From: Imbricaverruca yamaguchii
Taxonomy: Eukaryota; Arthropoda; Thecostraca; Neoverrucidae
Reading direction: 5' to 3'
DNA: 64,000 nucleotides
NCBI GenBank assembly: GCA_034440575.1
Contig: JAOTOL010001625.1
Coordinates: forward strand, 2,451,501-2,515,500
The translations under genes and the position numbers were made by a program. Position 1 is the first letter of the stretch. Each line of letters opens with the position of its first letter. The notes beneath the pieces are model-generated. The model searched no databases, was not told the origin of the DNA, and saw nothing but the letters and a program-made list of their open reading frames with translations. This document shows positions 1 through 11,707 of this stretch, piece after piece.

Positions 1-3000
1 GGAGCGGCGACTGTCCTGCTGGACGTGTCACGACAGGGAGCGGCGACTGTCCTGCTGGACGTGTCAGGATATGGAGCGGTGACTCTCCTGCTGGACGTGT
101 CACCACAGGGAGCGGTGACTGTCCTGCTGGACGTGTCACGACAGGGAGCGGCGACTGTCCTGCTGAACGTGTCACCACAGGGAGCGGCGACTGTCCTGCT
201 GGACGTGTCAGGATAGGGAGCGGTGACTGTCCTGCTGGACGTGTCACGACAGGGAGCGGCGACTGTCCTGCTGGACGTGTCACGACAGGGAGCGGCGACT
301 GTCCTGCTGGACGTGTCACGACAGGGAGCGGTGACTGTCCTGCTGGACGTGTCAGGATAGGGAGCGGCGACTGTCCTGCTGGACGTGTCAGGATAGGGAG
401 CGGCGACTGTCCTGCTGGACGTGTCACGACAGGGAGCGGTGACTGTCCTGCTGGACGTGTCACGACAGGGAGCGGCGACTGTCCTGCTGGACGTGTCACG
501 ACAGGGAGCGGTGACTGTCCTGCTGGACGTGTCACGACAGGGAGCGGTGACTGTCCTGCTGGACGTGTGACCACAGGGAGCGGCGACTGTCCTGCTGGAC
601 GTGTCAGGATAGGGAGCGGCAACTGTCCTGCTGGACGTGTCAGGATAGGGAGCGGCGACTGTCCTGCTGGACGTGTCACCACAGGGAGCGGCAACTGTCC
701 TGCTGGACGTGTCAGGATAGGGAGCGGCGACTGTCCTGCTGGACGTGTCAGGACAGGGAGCGGCGTCTGTCCTGCTGGACGTGTCACCACAGGGAGCGGC
801 GACTGTCCTGCTGGACGTGTCACCACAGGGAGCGGCGACTGTCCTGCTGGACGTGTCAGGATAGGGAGCGGCGACTGTCCTGCTGGACGTGTCACCACAG
901 GGAGCGGCGACTGTCCTGCTGGACGTGTCACCACAGGGAGCGGCGACTGTCCTGCTGGACGTGTCAGGATAGGGAGCGGCGACTGTCCTGCTGGACGGGT
1001 CAGGACAGGGAGCGGTGACTGTCCTGCTGGACGGGTCAGGACAGGGAGCGGCGACTGTCCTGCTGGACGTGTCACCACAGGGAGCGGCGACTGTCCTGCT
1101 GGACGTGTCACCACAGGGAGCGGCGACTGTCCTGCTGGACGTGTCACCACAGGGAGCGGTGACTGTCCTGCTGGACGTGTCACCACAGGGAGCGGCGACT
1201 GTCCTGCTGGACGTGTCAGGATATGGAGCGGCGACTGTCCTGCTGGACGTGTCACCACAGGGAGCGGCGACTGTCCTGCTGGACGTGTCAGGACATGTAG
1301 AGGCGACTGTCCTACTGGACGTGTCAGGACAGGGAGCGGCGACTGTCCTGCTGGACGTGTCAGGATAGGGAGCGGCGACTGTCCTGCTGGACGTGTCAGG
1401 ACAGGGAGCGGCGACTCTCCTGCTGGACGAGTCAGGACAGGGTGCGGCGACTGTCCTGCTGGACGTGTCACCACAGGGAGCGGCGACTGTCCTGCTGGAC
1501 GGGTCAGGACAGGGTGCGGCGACTGTCCTGCTGGACGGGTCAGGACAGGGAGCGGCGACTGTCCTGCTGGACGTGTCACCACAGGGAGCGGCGACTGTCC
1601 TGCTGGACGTGTCAGGATAGGGAGCGGCGACTGTCCTGCTGGACGTGTCAGGATAGGGAGCGGCGACTGTCCTGCTGGACGTGTCAGGACAGGGAGCGGC
1701 GACTGTCCTGCTGGACGTGTCACCACAGGGAGCGGCGACTGTCCTGCTGGACGTGTCACGACAGGGAGCGGTGACTGTCCTGCTGGACGTGTCACCACAG
1801 GGAGCGGTGACTGTCCTGCTGGACGTGTCACCACAGGGAGCGGCGACTGTCCTGCTGGACGTGTCACGACAGGGAGCGGCGACTGTCCTGCTGGACGTGT
1901 CACCACAGGGAGCGGCGACTGTCCTGCTGGACGTGTCAGGATAGGGAGCGGCGACTGTCCTGCTGGACGTGTCACGACAGGGAGCGGCGACTGTCCTGCT
2001 GGACGTGTCACGACAGGGAGCGGCGACTGTCCTGCTGGACGTGTCACGACAGGGAGCGGCGACTGTCCTGCTGGACGTGTCAGGATAGGGAGCGGCGACT
2101 GTCCTGCTGGACGTGTCACGACAGGGAGCGGTGACTGTCCTGCTGGACGTGTCACGACAGGGAGCGGTGACTGTCCTGCTGGACGTGTCACGACAGGGAG
2201 CGGTGACTCTCCTGCTGAACGTGTCACCACAGGGAGCGGTGACTGTCCTGCTGGACGTGTGACCACAGGGAGCGGTGACTGTCCTGCTGGACGTGTCACG
2301 ACAGGGAGCGGTGACTCTCCTGCTGAACGTGTCACCACAGGGAGCGGTGACTGTCCTGCTGGACGTGTCACCACAGGGAGCGGTGACTGTCCTGCTGGAC
2401 GTGTCACGACAGGGAGCGGCGACTGTCCTGCTGAACGTGTCACCACAGGGAGCGGCGACTGTCCTGCTGGACGTGTCAGGATAGGGAGCGGCGACTGTCC
2501 TGCTGGACGGGTCAGGACAGGGTGCGGCGACTGTCCTGCTGGACGTGTCACGACAGGGAGCGGTGACTCTCCTGCTGGACGTGTCACGACAGGGAGCGGT
2601 GACTCTCCTGCTGAACGTGTCACCACAGGGAGCGGTGACTCTCCTGCTGGACGTGTCACGATAGGGAGCGGCGACTGTCCTGCTGGACGTGTCAGGACAG
2701 GGAGCGGTGACTGTCCTGCTGGACGTGTCACGACAGGGAGCGGCGACTGTCCTGCTGGACGTGTCACGACAGGGAGCGGCGACTGTCCTGCTGGACGTGT
2801 CAGGATATGGAGCGGTGACTCTCCTGCTGGACGTGTCACCACAGGGAGCGGTGACTGTCCTGCTGGACGTGTCACGACAGGGAGCGGCGACTGTCCTGCT
2901 GAACGTGTCACCACAGGGAGCGGCGACTGTCCTGCTGGACGTGTCAGGATAGGGAGCGGTGACTGTCCTGCTGGACGTGTCACGACAGGGAGCGGCGACT

Positions 3001-4309
3001 GTCCTGCTGGACGTGTCACGACAGGGAGCGGCGACTGTCCTGCTGGACGTGTCACGACAGGGAGCGGTGACTGTCCTGCTGGACGTGTCAGGATAGGGAG
3101 CGGCGACTGTCCTGCTGGACGTGTCAGGATAGGGAGCGGCGACTGTCCTGCTGGACGTGTCACGACAGGGAGCGGTGACTGTCCTGCTGGACGTGTCACG
3201 ACAGGGAGCGGCGACTGTCCTGCTGGACGTGTCACGACAGGGAGCGGTGACTGTCCTGCTGGACGTGTCACGACAGGGAGCGGTGACTGTCCTGCTGGAC
3301 GTGTCACCACAGGGAGCGGTGACTGTCCTGCTGGACGTGTCACGACAGGGAGCGGTGGCTGTCCTGCTGGACGTGTCACGACAGGGGAGCGGTGACTGTC
3401 CTGCTGGACGTGTCAGGACAGGGAGCGGTGACTGTCCTGCTGGACGTGTCACGACAGGGAGCGGTGACTGTCCTGCTGGACGTGTCACGACAGGGAGCGG
3501 TGACTGTCCTGCTGGACGTGTCACGACAGGGAGCGGTGACTGTCCTGCTGGACGTGTCAGGACAGGGAGCGGTGACTGTCCTGCTGGACGTGTCACGACA
3601 GGGAGCGGTGACTGTCCTGCTGGACGTGTCACTACAGGGAGCGGTGACTGTCCTGCTGGACGTGTCACGACAGGGAGCGGCGACTGTCCTGCTGGACGTG
3701 TCACGACAGGGAGCGGTGACTGTCCTGCTGGACGTGTCACGACAGGGAGCGGTGACTGTCCTGCTGGACGTGTCACGACAGGGAGCGGCGACTGTCCTGC
3801 TGGACGTGTCACGACAGGGAGCGGTGACTGTCCTGCTGGACGTGTCACGACAGGGAGCGGCGACTGTCCTGCTGGACGTGTCACGACAGGGAGCGGCGAC
3901 TGTCCTGCTGGACGTGTCACGACAGGGAGCGGTGACTGTCCTGCTGGACGTGTCACGACAGGGAGCGGTGACTGTCCTGCTGGACGTGTCACGACAGGGA
4001 GCGGTGACTGTCCTGCTGGACGTGTCACGACAGGGAGCGGCGACTGTCCTGCTGGACGTGTCAGGATAGGGAGCGGCGACTGTCCTGCTGGACGTGTCAG
4101 GATAGGGAGCGGCGACTGTCCTGCTGGACGTGTCACAACAGGGAGCGGTGACTGTCCTGCTGGACGTGTCACGACAGGGAGCGGTGACTGTCCTGCTGGA
4201 CGTGTCACGACAGGGAGCGGTGACTGTCCTGCTGGACGTGTCACCACAGGGAGCGGTGACTGTCCTGCTGGACGTGTCACGACAGGGAGCGGCGACTGTC
4301 CTGCTGGAC
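1..4309. repeat. 36-bp minisatellite, about 120 units
   Basis: A head-to-tail array of a 36-bp unit beginning ggagcggcgactgtcctgct and ending in a variable six-base linker (cgacag, ccacag, ggatag or ggacag). It starts before the window and stops abruptly at about 4309. Frequent variants are gcgact/gtgact, ggacgt/gaacgt and gactgt/gactct. One extra g near 3385 shifts the phase by one base. The stretch after 3385 is far more homogeneous, mostly cgacag linkers. Because 36 is divisible by three, long stop-free frames run through the array. The longest spans most of the first 3.4 kb with a 12-residue GSGDCPAGRVTT-type repeat, and it has no ATG. Treated as non-coding by default. Confidence 0.97.
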
Positions 4310-4380
4310 GCACCGCTAGGCGTCTGCACGAGTTTTGTGCCTAATGGCGGAGAGCATGGCTCGATGGATGTCCCAACCCT

Positions 4381-4535
4381 CGGCTGACCCCCAGCCGACC
4401 ACCGACCGACACCCAGCCGACCCTAAGCCGACCCGCGGCTGGTCCTCTGTTGCGTTGTAGCCGACACCAGCCGACCTGCGGACTATTCCCAGCCGACGTT
4501 CAGCCGACACTGAGCCGACCCCCGGCCGGCCACCG
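4381..4535. repeat. Degenerate cagccgac-type short repeat
   Basis: Just after the 36-bp array the sequence repeats the word agccgac about nine times at irregular spacing (cccagccgacc, aagccgaccc, cagccgacgttc and others). It is a decayed short tandem repeat with no obvious coding content. Confidence 0.6.
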
Positions 4536-7200
4536 GTCGTGCTCTCGTGGCGTCCGACAGCGGCCAGACACAATTTCCTCAGTTGAATCTGTCGCCCGAT
4601 GAAGCGTGACATGGCAGATATCAACACGGACAGTGGCGACGGCAGCCTGGCGGCCGGTCAGCTGTCGCCTGCTGTCTGTGTGAGAACACCAATGCCAGAT
4701 GAGCATTGTTTGTTGGTTGTGAATTCATTTTTTAATTACTTTAAAGCCGGCCGGTACATTTTCCGGATTTCGACCATCAAGGTTGAGTTTGGTAGCTCGA
4801 ATCCAACCAAGATCGAGCTTTCTCCGCTGCGGTTGCTGTGCTCGCTGTGATATCGACACGAGCTGAAACTTGAAAGGTAGAATTGATGTCGCAAACACCT
4901 TAACTTGGATCATTTCCAGTAGGATTGGATCAAGTGCAGCAAAAGTTCCTCCAAATGGCACATTTTGGTATGTTGATGCTGGCTGACCTGGCATGGTCTT
5001 TGCGTGTGATCATGCTAATACTACATGGGAGAAATATCTTTCACAAGCCACCCACCTACTCCAACGCTTTGTGTCGCTTACCCTTTAGGGTTTCAATTGA
5101 TTTGCTCCGGACGTGTCGGTTGCTCATTGACATTTGTCTTTGACGACTTTCGATAGAGCTTTAGTTTTCATGTGACATTGGACGGACGCGTGGTCCATGT
5201 AAAGTCAGGGCTGGATATCACTCATGATTCAGGGAGATCGAAGCCAATATTTTCAAGACATATTCTCAGATTTAATATGTCAAGTCATAACGTAACAACA
5301 AAACCTGTGCCCTCTGTACCCTACAGCCTGGTAACCTTGGTACTCTGCAGCAACTTAACAGCAAGGTGCCAAGTCAGGGTCCAGCCCCACTCCCCCACCC
5401 CCACCCCCACCCCCACCCCACCCCCTACGAACCCAGGATATCCATCCATGTTTAAAGTACAGCTGAATATTACGTCCAACCAAAGCTGAATGAAATATTC
5501 GTTGTCCAGCAACGCTAAATTTGACGGGTTCACAACACACTGGAGTGGCTCACCCCACTACCATACCATGTTTAAAATAGAATCTTCCGGTATCACCTTA
5601 AAATAGTAGGGATCCGGGCGAACACCACAGGGGCTTGAGCATCACCTCCCTCCCCCACCCGAGGAGATACCAAGATAAACGTCCGGCTACATGGATAATT
5701 TATCTCACGTCGACGTCCTTGCCGATTTTATTCCGGCGAGATGCTGCACAGCAAGTTAACGTCACCATGGTGATCTCAACCAGGGATTCACATTTTGGAT
5801 CGTCCCAAACGTTCCGAAGAGCATCAGTGTTCACGAAGGACCCTCACTGGGTGTTTGTCTCCTGTTGACAGTCAGCCACCTGCCGGTGTCCTTCGTGGTC
5901 CGAGGTGCGAATTGCCGTGAGGGCGAGATTGCCCGGGACCAAGCAGATGAAGACATGAAGCCGTGAGGTCATTTGGTGAACGAAATGCATGCATAAATAT
6001 GTGCATGATATTTAAATGATATGTCTGTGACATCTGTATGCTATATGCATCATGCGATTGTGTGTATGAACTTTGGCGGATTATCGAATTTCTACCCAAT
6101 TCCATGTTAGCACGAACTTCTTGGGGAAGATCGAGTCTAGGCGATGCACGGGATGGTTGACACAACATTGTCCTCAAAAGTCGGTTGCCACAGCAACCAC
6201 ACATGCTGCTATTGGCACCCTCTTCTCGCGGCAAAAACAACCGCATGCTCTTTCTACTCGAGTCTGCGGAATGATGACAATGTGGCACATTTTGTGGCGG
6301 AAGTAAAATTTAAATGTCTGTATTTCGCTTTTCAATTGTTATTTGTTGCCCCCTTGTTCATTTTTTAGGTGTAAGGTTGCCATTACCATGGTCTCTATCG
6401 TTTTCCGCTACACTGTACCCGAAATGTTGCGTGGCATGTTGCAGCCTGCACCAGAAATCCTGCGGTGTAATTTGATACAGCCCGCATCAGCTTCATCAGC
6501 ATGCGTCGACATCAGCCTGTATGTGTGTTTTGTGGCCCGATAATGAAATACAATGACCACACATTTGTTATATATTGAGAGGCTTCAAGAAATTCTTTTC
6601 AGTGCTTCTACCGGTTCTTCTCACCTGACGGAAAAGACTGAACGAAGGAAAATGTGCAGTAAGGGATTACATGCTTGCGTATTCCATGAATGGCATAGAC
6701 ATAGAGCTATGGTCAAACATGACACAAACCAATATTATTACTATAAGCATGAAATATGGACCCTTCAGATGGCGCAAGCTAATGTCACCCAAAAGTGATA
6801 ACCTACCTCAGCGTCACTACTGACGCTGAGGTAGGTTGCGTACTGTAATGACTTACCCCTATAGAATGGTAAGTTGATGCACCGGAAGTTGCGTGACGTT
6901 TTGCTATCTGATGGAAAGTCCGGAGGATGCGAATGAAGAGCAGTATTTGGATGCTACTACATGGTTTAGGCTTGTCGTAGGAATAGCTATCTTCTCGCTA
7001 CCCCTCCAAAGGGGTTTTGAGGGGGGCTTGATAAGACCTGGTATTGCTACCGACGATCAAGCAAAGAAGGTGCACGCCGTTCAAGTTTCCTTCCCGCCCA
7101 CCCAGCTGTCTCGTAGGTGTCCTTTCCAGGGTAACTTCTGGAAGCTCCCCCCCCCCCCGGGTAACGTCAGACATCCGGACCACTAGTTGGGTGTCAGCCG
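4536..7200. other. No recognisable gene; short repeats only
   Basis: Unremarkable mixed-composition sequence. Frames here are short and match nothing I recognise. It holds a (CCCCA)n tract near 5391-5430, a perfect hairpin at 6800-6837 and a C-run at 7150-7158. The stretch 4750-4870 resembles 40430-40580 (both share ctcgaatcc followed by a gttgctgtgc-like word), suggesting a decayed dispersed repeat. Confidence 0.5.
6800..6837. repeat. Perfect 17-bp-arm hairpin
   Basis: aacctacctcagcgtca (6800-6816), loop ctac, then its exact reverse complement (6821-6837). No coding frame or transposon ends are seen around it. Confidence 0.85.
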
Positions 7201-7205
7201 GACTA

Positions 7206-7449
7206 GCAGGCTGCTGCCACTAGTCGGTTGTTCGCCAGATTAGCAGACGCAGCTGCCACTAGTCGGTTGTTCGCCAGATTAGCAGACGCAGCTGCCACTA
7301 GTCGGTTGTTCGCCAGATTAGCAGACGCTGCTGCCACTAGTCGGTTGTTCGCCAGATTAGCAGACGCAGTTGCCACTAGTCGGTTGTTCGCCAGATTAGC
7401 AGACGCAGCTGCCACTAGTCGGTTGTTCGCCAGATTAGCAGACGCAGCT
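7206..7449. repeat. 39-bp minisatellite, six units
   Basis: Six head-to-tail units containing ctagtcggttgttcgccaga, nearly identical apart from gcagctgcc/gcagttgcc/gctgctgcc changes. The period of 39 leaves frames open on both strands; these are shadows of the repeat. Confidence 0.93.
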
Positions 7450-7614
7450 TCCTTCCCACTCCCCTTCAGCACAGCGGCGCTCTCGTACGCCGTCGGGAAA
7501 CCGAATTGTACCAGTGGCCGGCCTCGACTCTCTTTTTCCCATTCCACACAATAGGCTAGAGCCGAACAGAGGTGCCTTTCTGGTTTAAAGGATCGGCCTA
7601 GCCGTCTTCGGACA

Positions 7615-8548
7615 GTGACTGCGCCCGCCTCTGCTCGGCTGATCCCATCCCCCCAAGCTCTGTCTCTCTCTCCTTTCCACATCAGTTCTTTTCACTCTTC
7701 TCCTTGTAACACCTGTTCAGGGTATCTTTCTTGTTTGTACCCCTTCAGGGCGCCCTTCTCCTCCACACACACACACACACACACACACCCACTCCTGCCC
7801 ACTCCCCTCTGGGGTAAGCACCCCCCTCCGGCAAGCCCGGGAGCCCCCGTCCCCGTCGGAAGGCGGAGGACGCCGACCACGGCCTGGAACCTACCTGCCC
7901 CTCCCCGGAACCCTCTGGATGGTGAGTCTTTCCTCCTCCTAACAAGGGAGAATGGTTCGTGGGCCCGGACCTCCCCCTTCGCTATCACGGGGGAGTTGGA
8001 TGCCTGGACTGGCGGAGTAGTGTCCGCCAAAGTTCTCCGACCAGGTTCCCTACTGGCGTGGGTGAGGGAGGCCGCACAGGCCCGAGCCCTACTGAGGGTA
8101 GGCAGGTTCTTGGGAGAAGAGACCACCGTGGAGCTGGCCGACCGGTTATACCTCACATATGTGTCAGCTCATGCCCCCGAGCTCGCGGAGATGAAAGAAG
8201 AGGAGCTCCTCGCGGAGCTCAAGCCGCAGGGGTGTGAGGTAGTCCGCCTTGGACGTCGGCGTCGCCTCGGCCATGTTTTAAAGCTGGGCTTTAGGACATT
8301 GTACCGGCTCGACCATATCATGGCAGGGTACCTGCAGGTCGCCCTACGCTCATGGACCCCACCCCGCCCGCTGCGCCCACTGCCAGCGGTACGGGCATCA
8401 CAGCAGGGTGTGTCGTGTCCAAGCTCCACCATGTGGCCGATATGCCGAAAGGCACCCCCACAGACACCTCCTCAAGTGACGAGCCCCGCTGCGCAGCGTG
8501 CCAGGGGCCACACCCTGCCTCGTGCCCCCGATCCACGACCTGGTTGAG
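7615..8548 (+). pseudogene. Non-LTR retrotransposon ORF1 (gag-like) remnant
   Basis: The frame 7615-8547 has a proline-rich start and then, from about 8005, a stretch resembling the conserved ORF1 nucleic-acid-binding domain of non-LTR elements, including EEELLAELKPQG near 8197-8232. This block precedes the zinc knuckles in this family. The first knuckle is in a different frame: RCAHCQRYGHHSRVC (CX2CX4HX4C), about 8370-8415. A second, RCAACQGPHPASC, lies in a third frame near 8488-8526. At least two frameshifts and a stop therefore separate the parts, and no endonuclease or RT follows. In life the protein would coat element RNA. The upstream CT-rich stretch and (CA)n tract at 7769-7789 may be leader sequence. 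The domain order makes the class call fairly secure; the clade is not determined. Confidence 0.72.
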
Positions 8549-8591
8549 GCAACGGAAAGGCTGCAACGCCGCCACACTGCTGGGGATGCTA

Positions 8592-8681
8592 GTTCTGATA
8601 TCCAGAGTCTTTGTGGGTATATCTGATATCTACTTATTCGCTTTGCCATTATCTGATATCTAAGACTCTAGATATCAGAAC
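8592..8681. repeat. 20-bp inverted repeat around a 50-bp loop
   Basis: gttctgatatccagagtctt at 8592-8611 is mirrored at 8662-8681 with one mismatch. The loop also repeats atctgatatct twice. It sits exactly between the ORF1 remnant and the Penelope-like remnant, so it may mark a small insertion or an element boundary. Confidence 0.75.
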
Positions 8682-9061
8682 CAGCACCCTCATGAAGTCC
8701 AACCACTTCCAGAAATTACCAAAAGATGTCGTACAACCGTTGCTCATTTCAGGCGCACAGCTGAGTTATATGACTTTCCAAAAAAGCACAAACCCGATAT
8801 ACCACTGGGTCCCATAGTATCAGCATGCGGAGATCCTTCCATCAAGCTTCCATGGTTTATGTGCAAAATCCTAACCCAAATTTAGGCTTTCATAACAGCA
8901 CATCTGACAGACACTGAGAGCTATTGGACAAAGTGCGAGAATGTTTCCCAAAGCGCTTGCCGGTTGGCAGCGTAACGTTCACCATGGATGTGACAAATAT
9001 CTAAGGAAGTATTGATTCAACAACACAGGAAGGTATTGATGCGGTCCTAAAACAACTTGAA

Positions 9062-9151
9062 AACATCCTGAACAGTATTAACATCCTGAACAGTATTAAC
9101 ATCCTGAACAGTATTAACATCCTGAACAGTATTAACATCCTGAACAGTATT
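9062..9151 (+). repeat. 18-bp tandem repeat inside the Penelope RT remnant
   Basis: Five perfect copies of aacatcctgaacagtatt. In the RT frame they read NILNSI repeated five times, so the amplification kept the frame. They follow a segment reading QEGIDAVLKQLE. Confidence 0.95.
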
Positions 9152-9355
9152 AACCTGTTGGCTTACCGGACTGTGAAGTGCTTCTGAACCATATTTAGCA
9201 TTGCAACGTTCTGGGTATACAGAACGATGGGATACAGGGACACGGAACTGCCGTTTATAAACGATGCACCCTGCACAAGCGTCAATCGGATTGTAAAATT
9301 ATCTGGAAAAAAACTTGAAGGTGGTCTGGACAAGTCGTAGTACGCTGAAATCCGA

Positions 9356-9694
9356 GTGGCAAAATTTTCCCGGCAAAATCCTCAATGTCCTTCTGGCAAC
9401 CGAATATATCACACCTGTATCAATCGCCTAAGATGGAAATGCACCAGAAAGAACGTGGTTTACAAAATTGTTTGCAAAGCATGCCGTCACCAATTTTATA
9501 TCGGAGAAACTAAAAGACCTGTCAGGGAGCGATACAATGAGCATCTCAGGGCTGCACGTTTGAGACGTCCCTATACTCCCATGGGCGAACACATGCTCGA
9601 AAGCCACCCAGCCATGGAGCATCCTGAGACCAACGTAAATTTCAGGTATAATTATTGGGGTCAGTTAGAGACAACGCGGAGCTTAAGGTTTTAG
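9356..9694 (+). pseudogene. GIY-YIG endonuclease domain of the Penelope-like element
   Basis: The open frame of about 112 residues contains the GIY-YIG signature in Penelope form: VVYKIVC around residues 34-40, FYIGETKRPVRERYNEHL at 47-64 with the conserved Tyr-Ile-Gly and Arg, and paired cysteines C40/C43. Cysteines at 11, 21 and 29 form the Cys-rich linker seen in these proteins. The domain would nick DNA to prime reverse transcription. The annotated start is only the first Met in an open frame; the true protein would be fused to the RT upstream. The frame stops at 9692-9694 within ordinary sequence. Confidence 0.85.
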
Positions 9695-9705
9695 AGTCCC
9701 TATTC

Positions 9706-11041
9706 ATTCGAGACACGCATCCCACCATAAATTCCCAGAACTCCTCATGGTGCATCACATAACCTTATTATTTCACACGTAGGCACTTGCTATGGTATTT
9801 GCACTCATACGAAACATATAGCAAAGTAGACAGATATGAAGAATGGAGAGATGATCCAGAGACAGGGATGCTAGGGGTGAATAGGGAAACCAGAGAGAGG
9901 AGGGTTGGGGAGGGAGTTAAGGATATATATATAGTTAGGGAGACGGAGGGGAGAGGGAGCGTCAGTGTAATGAGATTTGCGGGGTAAGGGACGAGAGAAC
10001 GATAGGGGCGACGATTGCAGAACATGTGTGAGACCCGTGTGATGTATGATATTTTGAAATGTGCATACCGTGTATGTTGATCTTGTTGCACGCGAAAGTG
10101 ATTTCTTGTTGAGGCAACAAAAGATGAGAAAATGCTATTCGAATTCGAAGCGTAATTTCAGTGTATGCTTTTTGTCATGAGCTGATGTGTGCGAAACATT
10201 GTTACTCTTGAATGATCGATAATCAAAAGGTTTGAGACCTAGTGTAACTCATTTTGTAATTTGAATGCACAGCATTCCTTGTCAACGAGGACCAAGACGT
10301 GTCATTATATTTTAGTTTCATTCCCTACCATGTTCCATTTTAGCATGCGTCCATGACTGTCAGCATTGTTTTCTTTTCCATTTTACCTGACCTCTCACTT
10401 ATCATCCCGAATAGTAACAGTATATGCTCACCAAACTTGGAAGATTTATGAGTACCGAAACGTTGGCCGATTCAGCCCACTCATCCTGCCCATACCCATC
10501 CCAATGAGGTGTGGAGATAAGGGTCGGTGTGGGGAGGGGAGTCATTGATCGCTCTGCTAATATTCACCAAATCTTAAAAGGTATCTGCATTGGGCTGGTT
10601 CCACTCCTATGAATAAAAACTACTGGTTCATTGAAGCAGAGAGGTGTGGGCCATTTATTACAATTTTAATCAGTTCATCAGTTCAAGTTATCAAGTGTTT
10701 GCTCAATTGAGAAGAGACGTTAATCGTGTTCATTCCTTCCAATATTCCCCATGTTTCTAGTTGGCCTGGCTCACCACATCATGTAGGACCAAAAATGTAA
10801 CATGTCGCAATGAATAAAACGCAGGCCAATGATTGGCGCTTGAGTCAGTTGGATCAATCAGTTCCTTTGAGGAGCTCCGGGTCAGCAGCACCTTCGGGTC
10901 AGCAGCACGACAGTATGCCGTTAGCATGTTCTCGGCGTGGTGACAACGAACATCTGATGGTCTGATACCCTACAAAGAGAACTAAAAGCAAAATACATCC
11001 ACGACTTGACGCTGGGTATAATCACTGCGCTTGTAGCCAAG
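9706..11041. other. No recognisable feature
   Basis: AT-leaning intergenic sequence with a GA-rich patch at about 9880-9960. No frame shows a known domain. It may include the 3' tail of the Penelope-like element just after 9705, but I cannot place its end. Confidence 0.4.
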
Positions 11042-11625
11042 CTACGGCTCCGTACATCGATTCATAACGAGTTCATTGTGGGCGCCCGCAGTGGGGTCAG
11101 TTTCGTCAGTAGGCTGGTCAGGGAATTGGCGCTCCCTCGGAGTAACACAGCCGCTCCGATAAGGGGTGTGAAAGCAAGTAGGTGATTCCGGGGACACACG
11201 TAGTCTCCATCGTGCATCCCTCTCTTCAAGTTCCAGTATCCACCCCATGTCAGCGACCCTTTGTATGTCTTTCATCCAACCCTGCAATACCAGCCCCTCC
11301 CTAGTCACGAGCAGGCAGGCCAGCTTCCACTGTTCTACCCGTCTGCTCAGTTTTATCGAGGTAACCGCGCCCTCTCGGCCCACCTTCCGGGGTTGACGGA
11401 GTCCTGGAGGTTGAGGTGCCCCGTCGCACGGTGCTAGTCGTGACGGGGGACCAGTACACCTCTTTGATCCCGATATCTCTGAGGGTAGGGTGGGCCCGTG
11501 GGGCCTCACTCGGGCCAAGTGGCTGGTCGCCTCGGGCCGGGGCCTGGGATTCTTCCCAGTGTCTGCCGGTCCCGCTGGCTGGAGTCAAGGGGTGGGCGGC
11601 GCTGGATCTCGGCGGGGGTGGTGAG

Positions 11626-11707
<82 letters not shown>

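Larger units (their letters stand above)
8685..9705 (+). mobile_element. Penelope-like element, decayed
   Basis: Translation of 8772-8882 reads DFPKKHKPDIPLGPIVS followed by GDPS, the N-terminal RT block typical of Penelope-like elements, and ends at a TAG. TMDVTNI near 8980-9002 matches their RT motif A with its catalytic Asp, and then hits a stop. The rest of the RT, including the YxDD region, is missing or unrecognisable. A GIY-YIG endonuclease frame follows at 9356-9694, the expected C-terminal domain. Multiple stops and the missing palm show the copy is dead. Confidence 0.82.

Noticed and set aside
1..4309. CRISPR array
   Set aside because: Units are contiguous with no unique spacers, and the genome is clearly animal.
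6800..6842. The right arm contains tgaggtag, the let-7 microRNA seed
   Set aside because: The following bases do not match let-7, the stem is only 17 perfect base pairs with a four-base loop, and a mature product would run out of the stem. It does not look like a microRNA precursor.
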